A stretch of 64,000 bases of DNA from assembly GCA_038110465.1 (NCBI GenBank), contig JAYNJU010000001.1:248001-312000 (forward strand), given 5' to 3'. The position numbers and the translations under genes were made by a program. This stretch comes from Marisimplicoccus sp038110465. GTDB lineage: Bacteria; Bacteroidota; Bacteroidia; Flavobacteriales; Flavobacteriaceae. The notes below the pieces were generated by a model. That model ran no database searches, was not told the origin of the DNA, and worked only from the letters and a program-made list of their open reading frames with translations. Shown piece by piece: positions 46,296-55,000 of the stretch. Every line of letters begins with the position of its first letter. Position 1 is the stretch's first letter.

Positions 46296-47810
46296 ATGAA
46301 AAAAATATATATAGTTTTTTTTTACTCCTTATTAATTTTTTCCTGCTCGGTTGAAAATAATGATGATCTACCTAATTTTGTATTTATTCTTGCAGATGAT
46401 CTTGGATATGGTGAAATAGGTGTACTTGGTCAAAAAAGAATTTTAACTCCAAATATTGACAAATTAGCTAAGGAGGGTATGATCCTTACAAATCACTATT
46501 CAGGGTCTCCAACATGTGCTGGTTCTAGATCTGTACTTCTTACTGGTCTCCATTCTGGTAAAACTCCAATAAGAGGAAATGATGAATGGACTGAAAGGGG
46601 AGATGTTTGGAGCTTTGAGTCTATGTTTAATGACTATACTCTTGAGGGACAAAGACCAATGCCTGATTCAATTGTTACTGTTGCTACCATTTTAAAATCG
46701 AATGGCTATAAGACGGGTATGGTTGGTAAGTGGGGTCTTGGTGCGCCTCATACTAATAGCATTCCAAACAAAAAGGGTTTTGATTTTTTTTATGGATATA
46801 ATTGTCAACGTCAGGCTCATACTCTATATCCGTCTCATCTTTGGCGAAATACAAATAGAGAAATTTTAAATAATGAAATAGTAAGAAAAGGTAAGTTAAC
46901 CAAAGATACCGATATAAATGATCCAGAAACCTATTCCATCTATTCTCAAAATGATTATGCCCCAACTCTAATGCATAAGGAAGCAATTGATTTTATAGAT
47001 AGAAATAGAAACAATAAATTCTTTCTTTATTACGCTTCACCTCTTCCACATCTTCCCCTGCAAGCTCCACTAAGATGGGTGCAATATTATAATAAGATTT
47101 TTGGCGATGAAGAACCTTACATTGGAGATAATGGTTACTATCCAAATTTAACTCCCAAGGCAACCTATGCAGCAATGATATCATACCTAGATGAACAGGT
47201 TGGTGAAATAGTATTAAAGTTAAAAGAGATTGGAAAATTTGAAAATACATTTATTGTTTTTACTAGTGATAATGGACCAACACATTTGAGACAAGTTGAT
47301 ATAGAATTTTTTAAAAGTTCAGGTAAATTTCAGGGTTCGATAAATTCTGTTAAAGGAAATTTAAATGAGGCTGGAATTAGAGTTCCAACGATATTAAGTT
47401 GGCCAAAAAAAATAAAAGCTGGCAGTAGTTCAGACCATATTAGTGCTTTCCAAGACTTTTATTCAACTGTTTTAGATATAACAGAGTCCTCATCACCTTA
47501 CCCTTTAGATGGAATAAGTTATTATCCATTAATAAATGGAGAAACTCAAAAAGAACATGATTATTTATATTGGGAATTTCCATCTTATGGAGGGCAACAG
47601 GCAATTAGAATTAATCAATGGAAAGGTATAAGAAAAGATCTATTTAATGGAAATAAAAAAATAAAACTTTATAATTTAGATTATGACATATTGGAGAGTA
47701 ATGACCTGTCTAATCAGTATCCTGATATAATAAATCAAATGGAAACATATATGAAAAAAGCTCGTACAGAACCGTTTAATTCAAACTTTAAAATTCCAAT
47801 ATTTGATTAG
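46296..47810 (+). CDS. Sulfatase lipoprotein with CAGSR active-site motif
   Basis: This 504-residue protein belongs to the formylglycine-dependent sulfatases. A lipoprotein signal (LLIFSC, Cys17) is followed by SVENNDD; acidic residues after the cysteine are a surface-export cue in Bacteroidota lipoproteins. Metal ligands are D34 and D35 (ILADDLGYG) and D325-N326 (FTSDNGPT); GKWGLG and the histidines of LPHLPL are also in place. The residue to be converted to formylglycine is C74 in CAGSR, where the usual motif is C-x-P/A-S-R, so glycine replaces proline. The likely substrate is sulfated polysaccharide from algae, but this is inference. An FGE-like gene follows by 37 bases. GGAG precedes the ATG. 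Confidence 0.9.
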   Translation: MKKIYIVFFYSLLIFSCSVENNDDLPNFVFILADDLGYGEIGVLGQKRILTPNIDKLAKEGMILTNHYSGSPTCAGSRSVLLTGLHSGKTPIRGNDEWTERGDVWSFESMFNDYTLEGQRPMPDSIVTVATILKSNGYKTGMVGKWGLGAPHTNSIPNKKGFDFFYGYNCQRQAHTLYPSHLWRNTNREILNNEIVRKGKLTKDTDINDPETYSIYSQNDYAPTLMHKEAIDFIDRNRNNKFFLYYASPLPHLPLQAPLRWVQYYNKIFGDEEPYIGDNGYYPNLTPKATYAAMISYLDEQVGEIVLKLKEIGKFENTFIVFTSDNGPTHLRQVDIEFFKSSGKFQGSINSVKGNLNEAGIRVPTILSWPKKIKAGSSSDHISAFQDFYSTVLDITESSSPYPLDGISYYPLINGETQKEHDYLYWEFPSYGGQQAIRINQWKGIRKDLFNGNKKIKLYNLDYDILESNDLSNQYPDIINQMETYMKKARTEPFNSNFKIPIFD

Positions 47811-47842
47811 TTTGCATAAATTTTGTAGTTGCTATATTTTTA
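47811..47842 (+). promoter_or_regulatory. Possible promoter of the FGE-like gene
   Basis: TTTG (47811-47814) is followed after exactly 20 bases by TATTTTTA (47835-47842), one base off TAnnTTTG. The ATG begins 5 bases later, the same geometry as at dnaX. If real, the FGE-like gene has its own, leaderless transcript apart from the sulfatase. Confidence 0.4.
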
Positions 47843-47847
47843 GTTGA

Positions 47848-48423
47848 ATGAAAAAAATATCATTTTTATTTTTTCTATTTTTTGTCTTTTGTACAACAAA
47901 TAGTGAATACCATCTTAGGCCAGTAACTGTAAAAGAATTTAGAGAGTTTATTGAGGACTCCGATTATGTAACTGATGCTGAAAAGTATGGGTGGTCTATT
48001 GTACAAAAAGATGTATATAATTATGAAGTCGTATATGGTGCTGATTGGAGAACTCCAGATGGTATAAACAACTCTATTGATAACCTGCCTGTAACACAAG
48101 TAAGTTATAATGATGCTGTCGAGTATTCTAAATGGGCTGGTCTTAGACTTCCTACATATGATCAATATTGGGAAATTGTAGATAGAGATAATAGGTTAAT
48201 AGTATCTGATAACCTATATCCTATATCTCCTGTAGATGATGTAAATATCATAGGAAATGTATGGGATATTACTAATTCTGAAAGTTCAAACCAAATACGT
48301 TTAGCAGGAGGCTCTTTGTTTTGTTCTATAGATACTTGTCATGGTACACAGAAAGAGAGAGAATTATATGTTGATAAAGAAACTGGTAATATTCATATAG
48401 GATTTAGTATTTTGTTAGAATGA
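47848..48423 (+). CDS. Miniature exported formylglycine-generating enzyme-like protein
   Basis: The 191 residues match the C-terminal two thirds of FGE/SUMF1, the enzyme that turns the sulfatase cysteine into formylglycine. Seen in order: VTVKEFREFIEDSDYVTDAE, GADWRTPDG, LPVTQVSYNDAVEYSKWAG, LRLPTYDQYWEI, the calcium-site GNVWD (136-140), and RLAGGSLFCSIDTC with C159 and C164 at the same spacing as the two copper-binding cysteines of human FGE (336 and 341). The usual N-terminal module is missing and replaced by a hydrophobic signal (lipobox-like FFVFC, poor match). FGE is normally about 300 residues. Its place right after a sulfatase makes that protein the likely substrate. Overlaps the next gene as ATGA. 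Confidence 0.8.
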   Translation: MKKISFLFFLFFVFCTTNSEYHLRPVTVKEFREFIEDSDYVTDAEKYGWSIVQKDVYNYEVVYGADWRTPDGINNSIDNLPVTQVSYNDAVEYSKWAGLRLPTYDQYWEIVDRDNRLIVSDNLYPISPVDDVNIIGNVWDITNSESSNQIRLAGGSLFCSIDTCHGTQKERELYVDKETGNIHIGFSILLE

Positions 48424-48878
48424 AATATACACCAAGTAAAATAAATAGATGGATGTTTTTAAAGCTTCCTGCTGCATGGTTAACAGGGGTTAGACTTACT
48501 TTGGTCGATGAGGATAAGTGTGAAGTTAAAGTAAGATTCAAATGGATTAACCAGAACCCATACAAATCAATGTTTTGGGCAGTTCAGGGAATGGCCGCAG
48601 AATTAACTACAGGAATGTTACTTACAAAATGTATTCAAGATTCTAATGATAATATCTCAATGCTTCTTGTAAGCAATAAATCAAGCTTCTATAAAAAAGC
48701 AGTGGGTAAAATAACTTTTACTTGTAGTGAAGGTAAAGTAGCTAAACAATTAATTAATTCTACTATTCAAAGTATAACTTCAAAAGCTTGGTTAAAAGCT
48801 AGAGGATATGATGAAGAAGGAGACTTAGTCTCTGAATTTGAATTTGAATGGTCATGTAAAAAAAGAAACAATGGATAA
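48420..48878 (+). CDS. DUF4442 hotdog-fold protein (thioesterase-like)
   Basis: A 152-residue protein of the DUF4442 family, which has the hotdog fold of PaaI-type thioesterases. Family features are NPYKSMFWAVQGMAAELTTGML, the central helix with its Glu, and SSFYKKAVGKITFTC. No substrate is known. It starts in an ATGA overlap with the FGE-like gene and overlaps the following nitronate monooxygenase by 8 bases, so the three are co-translated. Confidence 0.75.
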   Translation: MKYTPSKINRWMFLKLPAAWLTGVRLTLVDEDKCEVKVRFKWINQNPYKSMFWAVQGMAAELTTGMLLTKCIQDSNDNISMLLVSNKSSFYKKAVGKITFTCSEGKVAKQLINSTIQSITSKAWLKARGYDEEGDLVSEFEFEWSCKKRNNG

Positions 48879-49848
48879 AAATTTTTATAAAGATTTAAAC
48901 ATACCTGTAATTGCAGCACCCCTTTTTTTAATTTCTGGGCCAAGACTTGTAATTGAGTGTTGTAAAAATGGAATAGTTGGAACTTTTCCGGCTTTAAACC
49001 AAAGAACATCAGAAGGTTTTGAAAAATGGGTAATACAAATTAAAAAAGAACTTAATGAACATGAACAGAAGACTGGTAAAAAAACTGCACCATTTGGAGT
49101 AAACTTAATTGTCCATCCTTCAAATATTAGAATAAAATCAGACTTAGATATTTGTATTAAACATCAAATACCTCTCATTATTACCTCACTTGGAGCTGTA
49201 CCTGATATAGTTAATGCTGTTCATAATTACGGAGGATTAGTTTATCATGATATTATCAAAAAAAGACATGCTGAAAAAGCTGCTGAGGCTAATGTTGATG
49301 GTTTGATTCTTGTCTCTGCAGGGGCGGGTGGGCATGCTGGATTAAAAAATCCTATGGCTATCATCTCAATGATAAAAAGTTTCTTTAAAAAAACAATAAT
49401 ATTATCTGGATCTATATCTAGCGGAAGAGACATAGCATCAGCACTTCAAATGGGAGCTGATGTTGCATATATGGGAACGAGATTTATAAATACTAAAGAA
49501 AGCTTAGCAGATGTTGCATATAAACAAATGATTATAGAATCATCTGCTGAAGATATAGTATATACTGCTGCTGTATCTGGTGTTCACGCTAATTTTCTAA
49601 GACCTAGTCTTGAAGCTATGGGAATTACTGAAGAGGTCTGGAATGGTTCAAAGAAAATTGATTTTGGAAAAGATATGGCAGAGGCAGAAGCTAAAGCATG
49701 GAAAACTATATGGTCTGCAGGTCATGGAGTAAGTTCAATTAACGACAATCCTTATGTAAATGAATTAGTCAATAATCTAAAGACTGATTTTATAAATTCT
49801 ATAAAGTCTAATCAATCCAATTTAGATTATTTAAATAATAAGTTTTAA
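48871..49848 (+). CDS. Nitronate monooxygenase-family FMN protein
   Basis: A 325-residue TIM-barrel protein of the nitronate monooxygenase (2-nitropropane dioxygenase) family. IPVIAAPLFLISGPRLV, NLIVHPSN, the phosphate-binding SGSISSGRDIASALQMGADVAYMGTRF split across the barrel, and the catalytic histidine in SAGAGGHAG are all visible. Class I members oxidise toxic alkyl nitronates with FMN and oxygen. I use the ATG at 48871; the longer frame from 48838 lies inside DUF4442. The asparaginase-like gene follows after 4 bases. Confidence 0.9.
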   Translation: MDKNFYKDLNIPVIAAPLFLISGPRLVIECCKNGIVGTFPALNQRTSEGFEKWVIQIKKELNEHEQKTGKKTAPFGVNLIVHPSNIRIKSDLDICIKHQIPLIITSLGAVPDIVNAVHNYGGLVYHDIIKKRHAEKAAEANVDGLILVSAGAGGHAGLKNPMAIISMIKSFFKKTIILSGSISSGRDIASALQMGADVAYMGTRFINTKESLADVAYKQMIIESSAEDIVYTAAVSGVHANFLRPSLEAMGITEEVWNGSKKIDFGKDMAEAEAKAWKTIWSAGHGVSSINDNPYVNELVNNLKTDFINSIKSNQSNLDYLNNKF

Positions 49849-49852
49849 AAAT

Positions 49853-50335
49853 ATGATTGAGATAATTACTACTGGAGGAACAATTGATAAAGTATATTAT
49901 GATAACAAAAATGATTATCAAGTTGGAGATCCTTTCATTGTTGATCTTTTAAAAAAAATGAATTTTAGTGTAGACTATTCTGTTAAATCTTTAATGAGAA
50001 TTGACAGTCTTGATATGACTATTAGAGATAGAAATCAAATATATGAGCATATTAAAAATCTAACTACTGAAAAAATTTTAATTACTCACGGAACTGACAC
50101 AATTATTGATACTGCTCTTTTTTTAAAAAAAATTATAAACAAAACTATTGTTCTGACTGGGTCTTTAAAGCCCGCTTTATTTATTGATAATGATGCAACA
50201 TTTAATATAGGTTGCGCTTTAACTGCAGTACAAACTCTTGAAAAAGGGATTTATATTGTAATGAATGGTCGTATTTTCAACCCTGAAAAAGTGACAAAAA
50301 ATATAGAAAAAAATATTTTTGAATCTAAAGACTAA
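49853..50335 (+). CDS. Asparaginase N-terminal-domain protein, half length
   Basis: At 160 residues it covers only the N-terminal catalytic domain of type I/II L-asparaginases (about 330 residues). Both threonine-bearing motifs are intact: ITTGGTID (residues 5-12) and ILITHGTDTI around 76-85; KIINKTIVLTGSLKPA matches the family's strand and lysine region. The C-terminal domain is absent and no remnant follows, since rsmE starts on the other strand. Short asparaginase-domain proteins are common in marine bacteria, so this is probably a stable form. Activity on asparagine is uncertain. The last 11 bases overlap rsmE. Confidence 0.82.
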   Translation: MIEIITTGGTIDKVYYDNKNDYQVGDPFIVDLLKKMNFSVDYSVKSLMRIDSLDMTIRDRNQIYEHIKNLTTEKILITHGTDTIIDTALFLKKIINKTIVLTGSLKPALFIDNDATFNIGCALTAVQTLEKGIYIVMNGRIFNPEKVTKNIEKNIFESKD

Positions 50336-51017
50336 GTAAAGTTTTAATAATTGACAAGCTGTAAACTGCAGCTGTTTCAGATCTTAATCTGTTTTTTCCT
50401 AGACTAATCTCTAAAATATTATTACTACGCGCTTTAATAATTTCCTCATCAGAAAATCCACCTTCAGGACCAATCATCAAACAAATATTGTTAGATTTTA
50501 TATCATTTGCTTTAATTAATCTCGTAGTTTTAAGATTAGCCATAATTTTAAAATCCTTATTTTGTTTTAAAAAATCAGAAAAGTTTATAGTTGAGTTAAT
50601 TTTAGGTTTATATAACTGATAAGACTGTTTCATTGAGCTGATTATTATTCTTTCAGCTCTGACAAAATTGATTTTCTTTTTTTCACTATATCTAGTTATA
50701 ACAGGAGTAATTTCTCTAACACCTATCTCTGTAGCTTTTTCTAGAAACCATTCAAACCTAGAAGAATTTTTTAACGGTGAAATAGCTATATGGATTTTCT
50801 CATTTGATAAAGCTTCTTTCTTAAAACTTATTATTTCAACTTTTACTTTTTTACCTATTTCTTTAATTTTAGTTTTACATGATAGACCATTTCCATTTGT
50901 GAAGCTTATCTCATCACCAATTTTTTTTCTAAGAGATTTAACTATATGCTTACTATCAATATCATTTACATTAATGGTATCATTATTCTTATTAAATTCA
51001 GAGTAAAATATTTCCAT
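50325..51017 (-). CDS. rsmE: RsmE, 16S rRNA m3U1498 methyltransferase
   Basis: RsmE methylates U1498 of 16S rRNA. The 230-residue SPOUT protein has the PUA-like N-terminal domain (DSKHIVKSLRKKIGDEI) and the knotted C-terminal domain with LMIGPEGGFSDEEI and ISLGKNRLRSETAAVYSLSI. One base of its ATG overlaps the tsaD stop, so both come from the tsaD promoter. Confidence 0.95.
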   Translation of the reverse strand: MEIFYSEFNKNNDTINVNDIDSKHIVKSLRKKIGDEISFTNGNGLSCKTKIKEIGKKVKVEIISFKKEALSNEKIHIAISPLKNSSRFEWFLEKATEIGVREITPVITRYSEKKKINFVRAERIIISSMKQSYQLYKPKINSTINFSDFLKQNKDFKIMANLKTTRLIKANDIKSNNICLMIGPEGGFSDEEIIKARSNNILEISLGKNRLRSETAAVYSLSIIKTLLSL

Positions 51018-52036
51018 TAGAGAGTGTATCTTGGAGAGGCTGTTAAACTTAAATTTATTTTATTTTTTCTGTTGTATTTTAAATAACCTACAATTCCAAT
51101 CATGGCAGCATTATCTGTTGTATATTGTAACTCTGGAATAAAAACTTCCCAATTATTATTTTTAGACTCAGATTCTAATCTTTTTTTTAAATAACTATTT
51201 GCAGAAACCCCCCCACCAAATACTATTCTGTTTAAATTATATTCATTAGCTAAGTAATTGATTTTAATCAATAGATTGTCAATTAAATTTTTTTGAATAG
51301 ATGCACATATATCATTTAAGTTATCTTTTATGAAATCTTTATTAATAATTAAATTTTTATTTAAAAAATTTATAAATGAGGTTTTTGTCCCACTATAACT
51401 GATATTACCTTTATCTACATTTGGAATGGGAAATAAGTATTTATATTCATCACCGTTTTTTGCTAATTGATCAATTATTGGACCAGCTGGGTAACCTAAA
51501 TCAAGCTTTTTTCCACACTTATCAAATGCTTCACCAATTGCATCATCTAAAGTTTGACCAACTATTTCCATATCAAAATAATCCCTAACCTTAATAAATT
51601 GAGTATGCCCACCTGATATAGTGACTCCAAGAAAAGGAAATTTTGGTTTGTTATTGTCGCTATCAATAAAGTTAGCTAACAAATGAGCTTGCATATGGTT
51701 AACCTCTATAGAAGGAATATTTAAAGTTACACCTAAAGCTTTTGCAAATTCAGTCCCCACGATTAATGAACCCATTAATCCTGGTCCCAATGTGTATGCG
51801 ATTGCAGAAATATTTTCAATTGAAACTTTTGATTCTTTAATAGCAGTATCTACAACAGGAACAATGTTAGATAAATGAGCTCTTGATGCAAGTTCTGGTA
51901 CAACACCACCATATTTTTCATGGACTTTTTGATTAGAGACTATATTTGATAAAACTTTATTGTTTTTTAATATAGCTGCAGATGTATCATCACAAGAAGA
52001 TTCAATTCCAAGAATGTAAATATCTTTCTCTGACAT
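51017..52036 (-). CDS. tsaD: TsaD, tRNA t6A synthesis protein
   Basis: TsaD (Gcp/Kae1) transfers threonylcarbamoyl to A37 of ANN-decoding tRNAs. The 339-residue protein starts IYILGIESSCDDTSAAI, with metal-binding histidines in NHMQAHLL, the SGGHTQF loop, DDAIGEAFDKCGK and GGGVSANSYLKKRL. I chose the ATG at 52036; a frame open to 52075 would run through the promoter elements. Confidence 0.96.
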   Translation of the reverse strand: MSEKDIYILGIESSCDDTSAAILKNNKVLSNIVSNQKVHEKYGGVVPELASRAHLSNIVPVVDTAIKESKVSIENISAIAYTLGPGLMGSLIVGTEFAKALGVTLNIPSIEVNHMQAHLLANFIDSDNNKPKFPFLGVTISGGHTQFIKVRDYFDMEIVGQTLDDAIGEAFDKCGKKLDLGYPAGPIIDQLAKNGDEYKYLFPIPNVDKGNISYSGTKTSFINFLNKNLIINKDFIKDNLNDICASIQKNLIDNLLIKINYLANEYNLNRIVFGGGVSANSYLKKRLESESKNNNWEVFIPELQYTTDNAAMIGIVGYLKYNRKNKINLSLTASPRYTL

Positions 52037-52039
52037 TAT

Positions 52040-52047
52040 TATCTTTG
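52040..52047 (+). promoter_or_regulatory. -7 element for tamB (plus strand)
   Basis: TATCTTTG matches TAnnTTTG and is identical to the rnpB element. Transcription would begin near 52053, about 22 bases before the first good tamB codon (52075). No -33 TTTG is clear. It overlaps a dyad (CTTTGT-GATA-ACAAAG, 52043-52058) shared with the tsaD element. Confidence 0.55.
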
Positions 52048-52053
52048 TGATAA

Positions 52054-52061
52054 CAAAGTTA
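52054..52061 (-). promoter_or_regulatory. -7 element for tsaD (minus strand)
   Basis: On the minus strand 52061-52054 reads TAACTTTG, matching TAnnTTTG. Transcription would begin near 52048, about 12 bases before the tsaD ATG. The two -7 elements face each other, so each start site lies next to the other's element. Confidence 0.55.
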
Positions 52062-52074
52062 ATCAAGAAATACA

Positions 52075-55000
52075 ATTAAGAATTTAAAAAAAATATTATT
52101 CTATCTAACTATAGTTTTAATAGTTACCTTGGGTTTATTTAGTTTGATAATAAATACCTCTGGCTTTCAAGAAACTATTAAAAAAGCAATAATTCAACAA
52201 ATTAATCTAAATGACCAAAGTAAACTTTTTGTAACTGACTCGTATTTTAATCTTAAAGGAGAGGTTGTATTAAATGAAGTTTCTCTTATTGATAAAAATT
52301 TAGACACAATCATTAATCTTGAATCATTAAAAGTAAATTATTTTCCATTTTTAACTCGAAGAAAACTCAACAATAAGTTAATTATTAGAGGATTATCCCT
52401 AGAAATTGATCTAAAAAATCAGTCAGATAGATTTAACTTTATTGATGAACTTAATAAACTTAAAGAAGGTGTTTTTTTTGATGAATTAATAATTAGTAAT
52501 TCTAACTTGAGTTTTTTAAGTGATACTTTAAAAACGTCAATCAAAATATATGAATCTAAACTAGGTTTAAGAATTGATAGCCAAAGTAATTTAAATATAG
52601 ATATCAATAAATATTTAGGGGATATAAATGAAAATACTATAGACTTTTTTCAATCAAGCCTTACACTTAAAGATAATTTATTAAATATTAAAGACATAAA
52701 AATTATAAGTGGTGAACAATTTATAAATGGAAATATTAATTTATTATTTAATGAATCTGTTGAAATAATTAAATCCAATATAAATTTTAGTATAGATCCA
52801 TTAGCTTTTGGTTTAAACATAGAACAAATAAATAAAAATGAAATTTTTTCTGGCGAAATTACATTTAATGGAGATCAAGAAAATCTTAAAATAGATGATC
52901 TAAATTTAAATTTTAATCATTTTGACATAACATTAAATGGTTATCTAAAAAATATATTTAAAAATTCATTTACAGCCTCACTTAATATTTCTGAATTAAA
53001 TCTTGATAATGACTTATTTTCAGAACTATTAAAGTCTGATTTGAATTTTGATATTCCCAATTTAAATGGACAAGTATCTATAGAATCAAATTATTTAATT
53101 TTTGATTTGATACAAAAAGATGACTATTTGAACATACTTGATATAGAAGGTAGATATATTTTTGATGGTATTAATTCATTTGAAAGTAAAATTTCATTTG
53201 ATATTAATAATCTTCTGTTTAAAGACTCTCAGAAAATTGATAATCTTAAAATTACAGCAACCATAAATAATTTAAATAATAATCTCAGTTTAAGTGGCTA
53301 TTCTTTAATTAAAAGAAATGGAAAAAAAATAAATTTAGGATTTGATTCTAGTATCTCAAATGATTTTTTTAATAGTGAAATATCAATTTTAAATGAAAAG
53401 ATTAGTGTAAACTCAAAAATTGATGGAAATATTAAATCTAAAAATTTTAATGTTATCAGTAGTATTTCTTATGATGGTAGTTTAGACTCTGAGATTAAAG
53501 AAATAAATTCTGATGCTATTATTAAACTAAATTTATCAGATTATAATTTTATTATATCTGAAATCAGCTTAAATAATATTCAATTAATTACTAATCAAGA
53601 TGAATATTTATTTTCAAGTTTGACTGATTTGAATGACTTATTTAATTCAGAAGTTGTAGACATCAATCGAGAGTATGATTTTTTAATTAACTGGGAAAAC
53701 AAAAGAATAAATATTACATCAGATTTTAGTTCTCAAATAGATTTTTTTGGTTTTTACGAAAATGAAAATAGTGTTGATTTAAATTTAAATTTATCTAAAC
53801 TATTCATTTCTAAATTTTTTGAAATCAATAAAAATCCATTAAGCGGAGAAATAAACTCTTTTATAAACTTAAAAAGAGATTCTGATAATAGAACATTGAG
53901 TATAAATACCAATATTAATAATCTTTTGATAAAGAACTACTTAATTGGAGATCTATATTTTAATGCTTTGGGTAATACAGATTACAGTTCTTATGCTTTA
54001 AATTTTAATATAAAAAATAATAATAATGTTATTCTTGAATCCGAAGGTACAGTTATAGCTATCAATGAAAAACCTAATTTTGATATTGACTTAAGCTTGA
54101 ATAATTTTAATATTTCTTTTATTGAAAAAATTGGAGAAAGATCATTAGAAAATATTAATTCAAGTTTATCTGGTAGAATAAATTTATGGGGATCAACTGA
54201 TAACATTCAACATAATGGAGAACTTTTACTAGATAATACAAGCTTTAAAATACCATATTTGAATATTGATTATACTATTGAAAAAGAGTCTATAATAAGC
54301 CTCTATAATCAAAATATTCAATTAAATAATATTTCAATTTTACACCCAGAAACTAATACATCTGGACTTCTAAATGGTATTGTCTCACATTCAGATTTTA
54401 AGAATTGGAATATAGATTTAGATTTTGTCTCAGATAGAATTTACATTTTGAATAAATTAATCAATGACAATGAGCTTTATTATGGTAAAGCTTTTTTAAA
54501 AGGAGAGATAAGCTTAACAGGTCCAACTAATCAAGTTTCAATTGATATTGATGGTGCTACTGAAAGAGGAACATTTATAACTATTCCTAGAAATCAAAAT
54601 CTTTCGGTAGAAAATTATTCATTCATACAGTTTATTGACTTTAATAAATATTCTCAAAATTTAAATAATAACAATTATGATTTAACTAATGAGGATGTCT
54701 TAAGATCATTAGACCTTAATATTGATTTAGAACTTAATAGTAATGCACTTCTAGAGATTACAATTGATCCTCAAACAGGAAGTTATATTAGTGGAACTGG
54801 TAATGGAAATCTCAGAATGGAAATTGATTCTCAAGGAAAATTTAATATATATGGAGATTACGTAACATTAGATGGTATATATAATTTCAAAGATCTCGCT
54901 TTAATTGATAAAAAGTTTGTATTAAACCAAGGAGGATCAATTACATGGGATGGAGATCCCTTAAATGCTCAACTTAATATTCTTGCAACTTATGAAGTTC

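Noticed and set aside
46053..50335. Genomic island integrated at tRNA-Arg
   Set aside because: No integrase, no repeat of the tRNA 3' end downstream, and base composition and codon use look the same as in neighbouring genes. The accessory-like genes may still have been acquired, but there is no direct mark.
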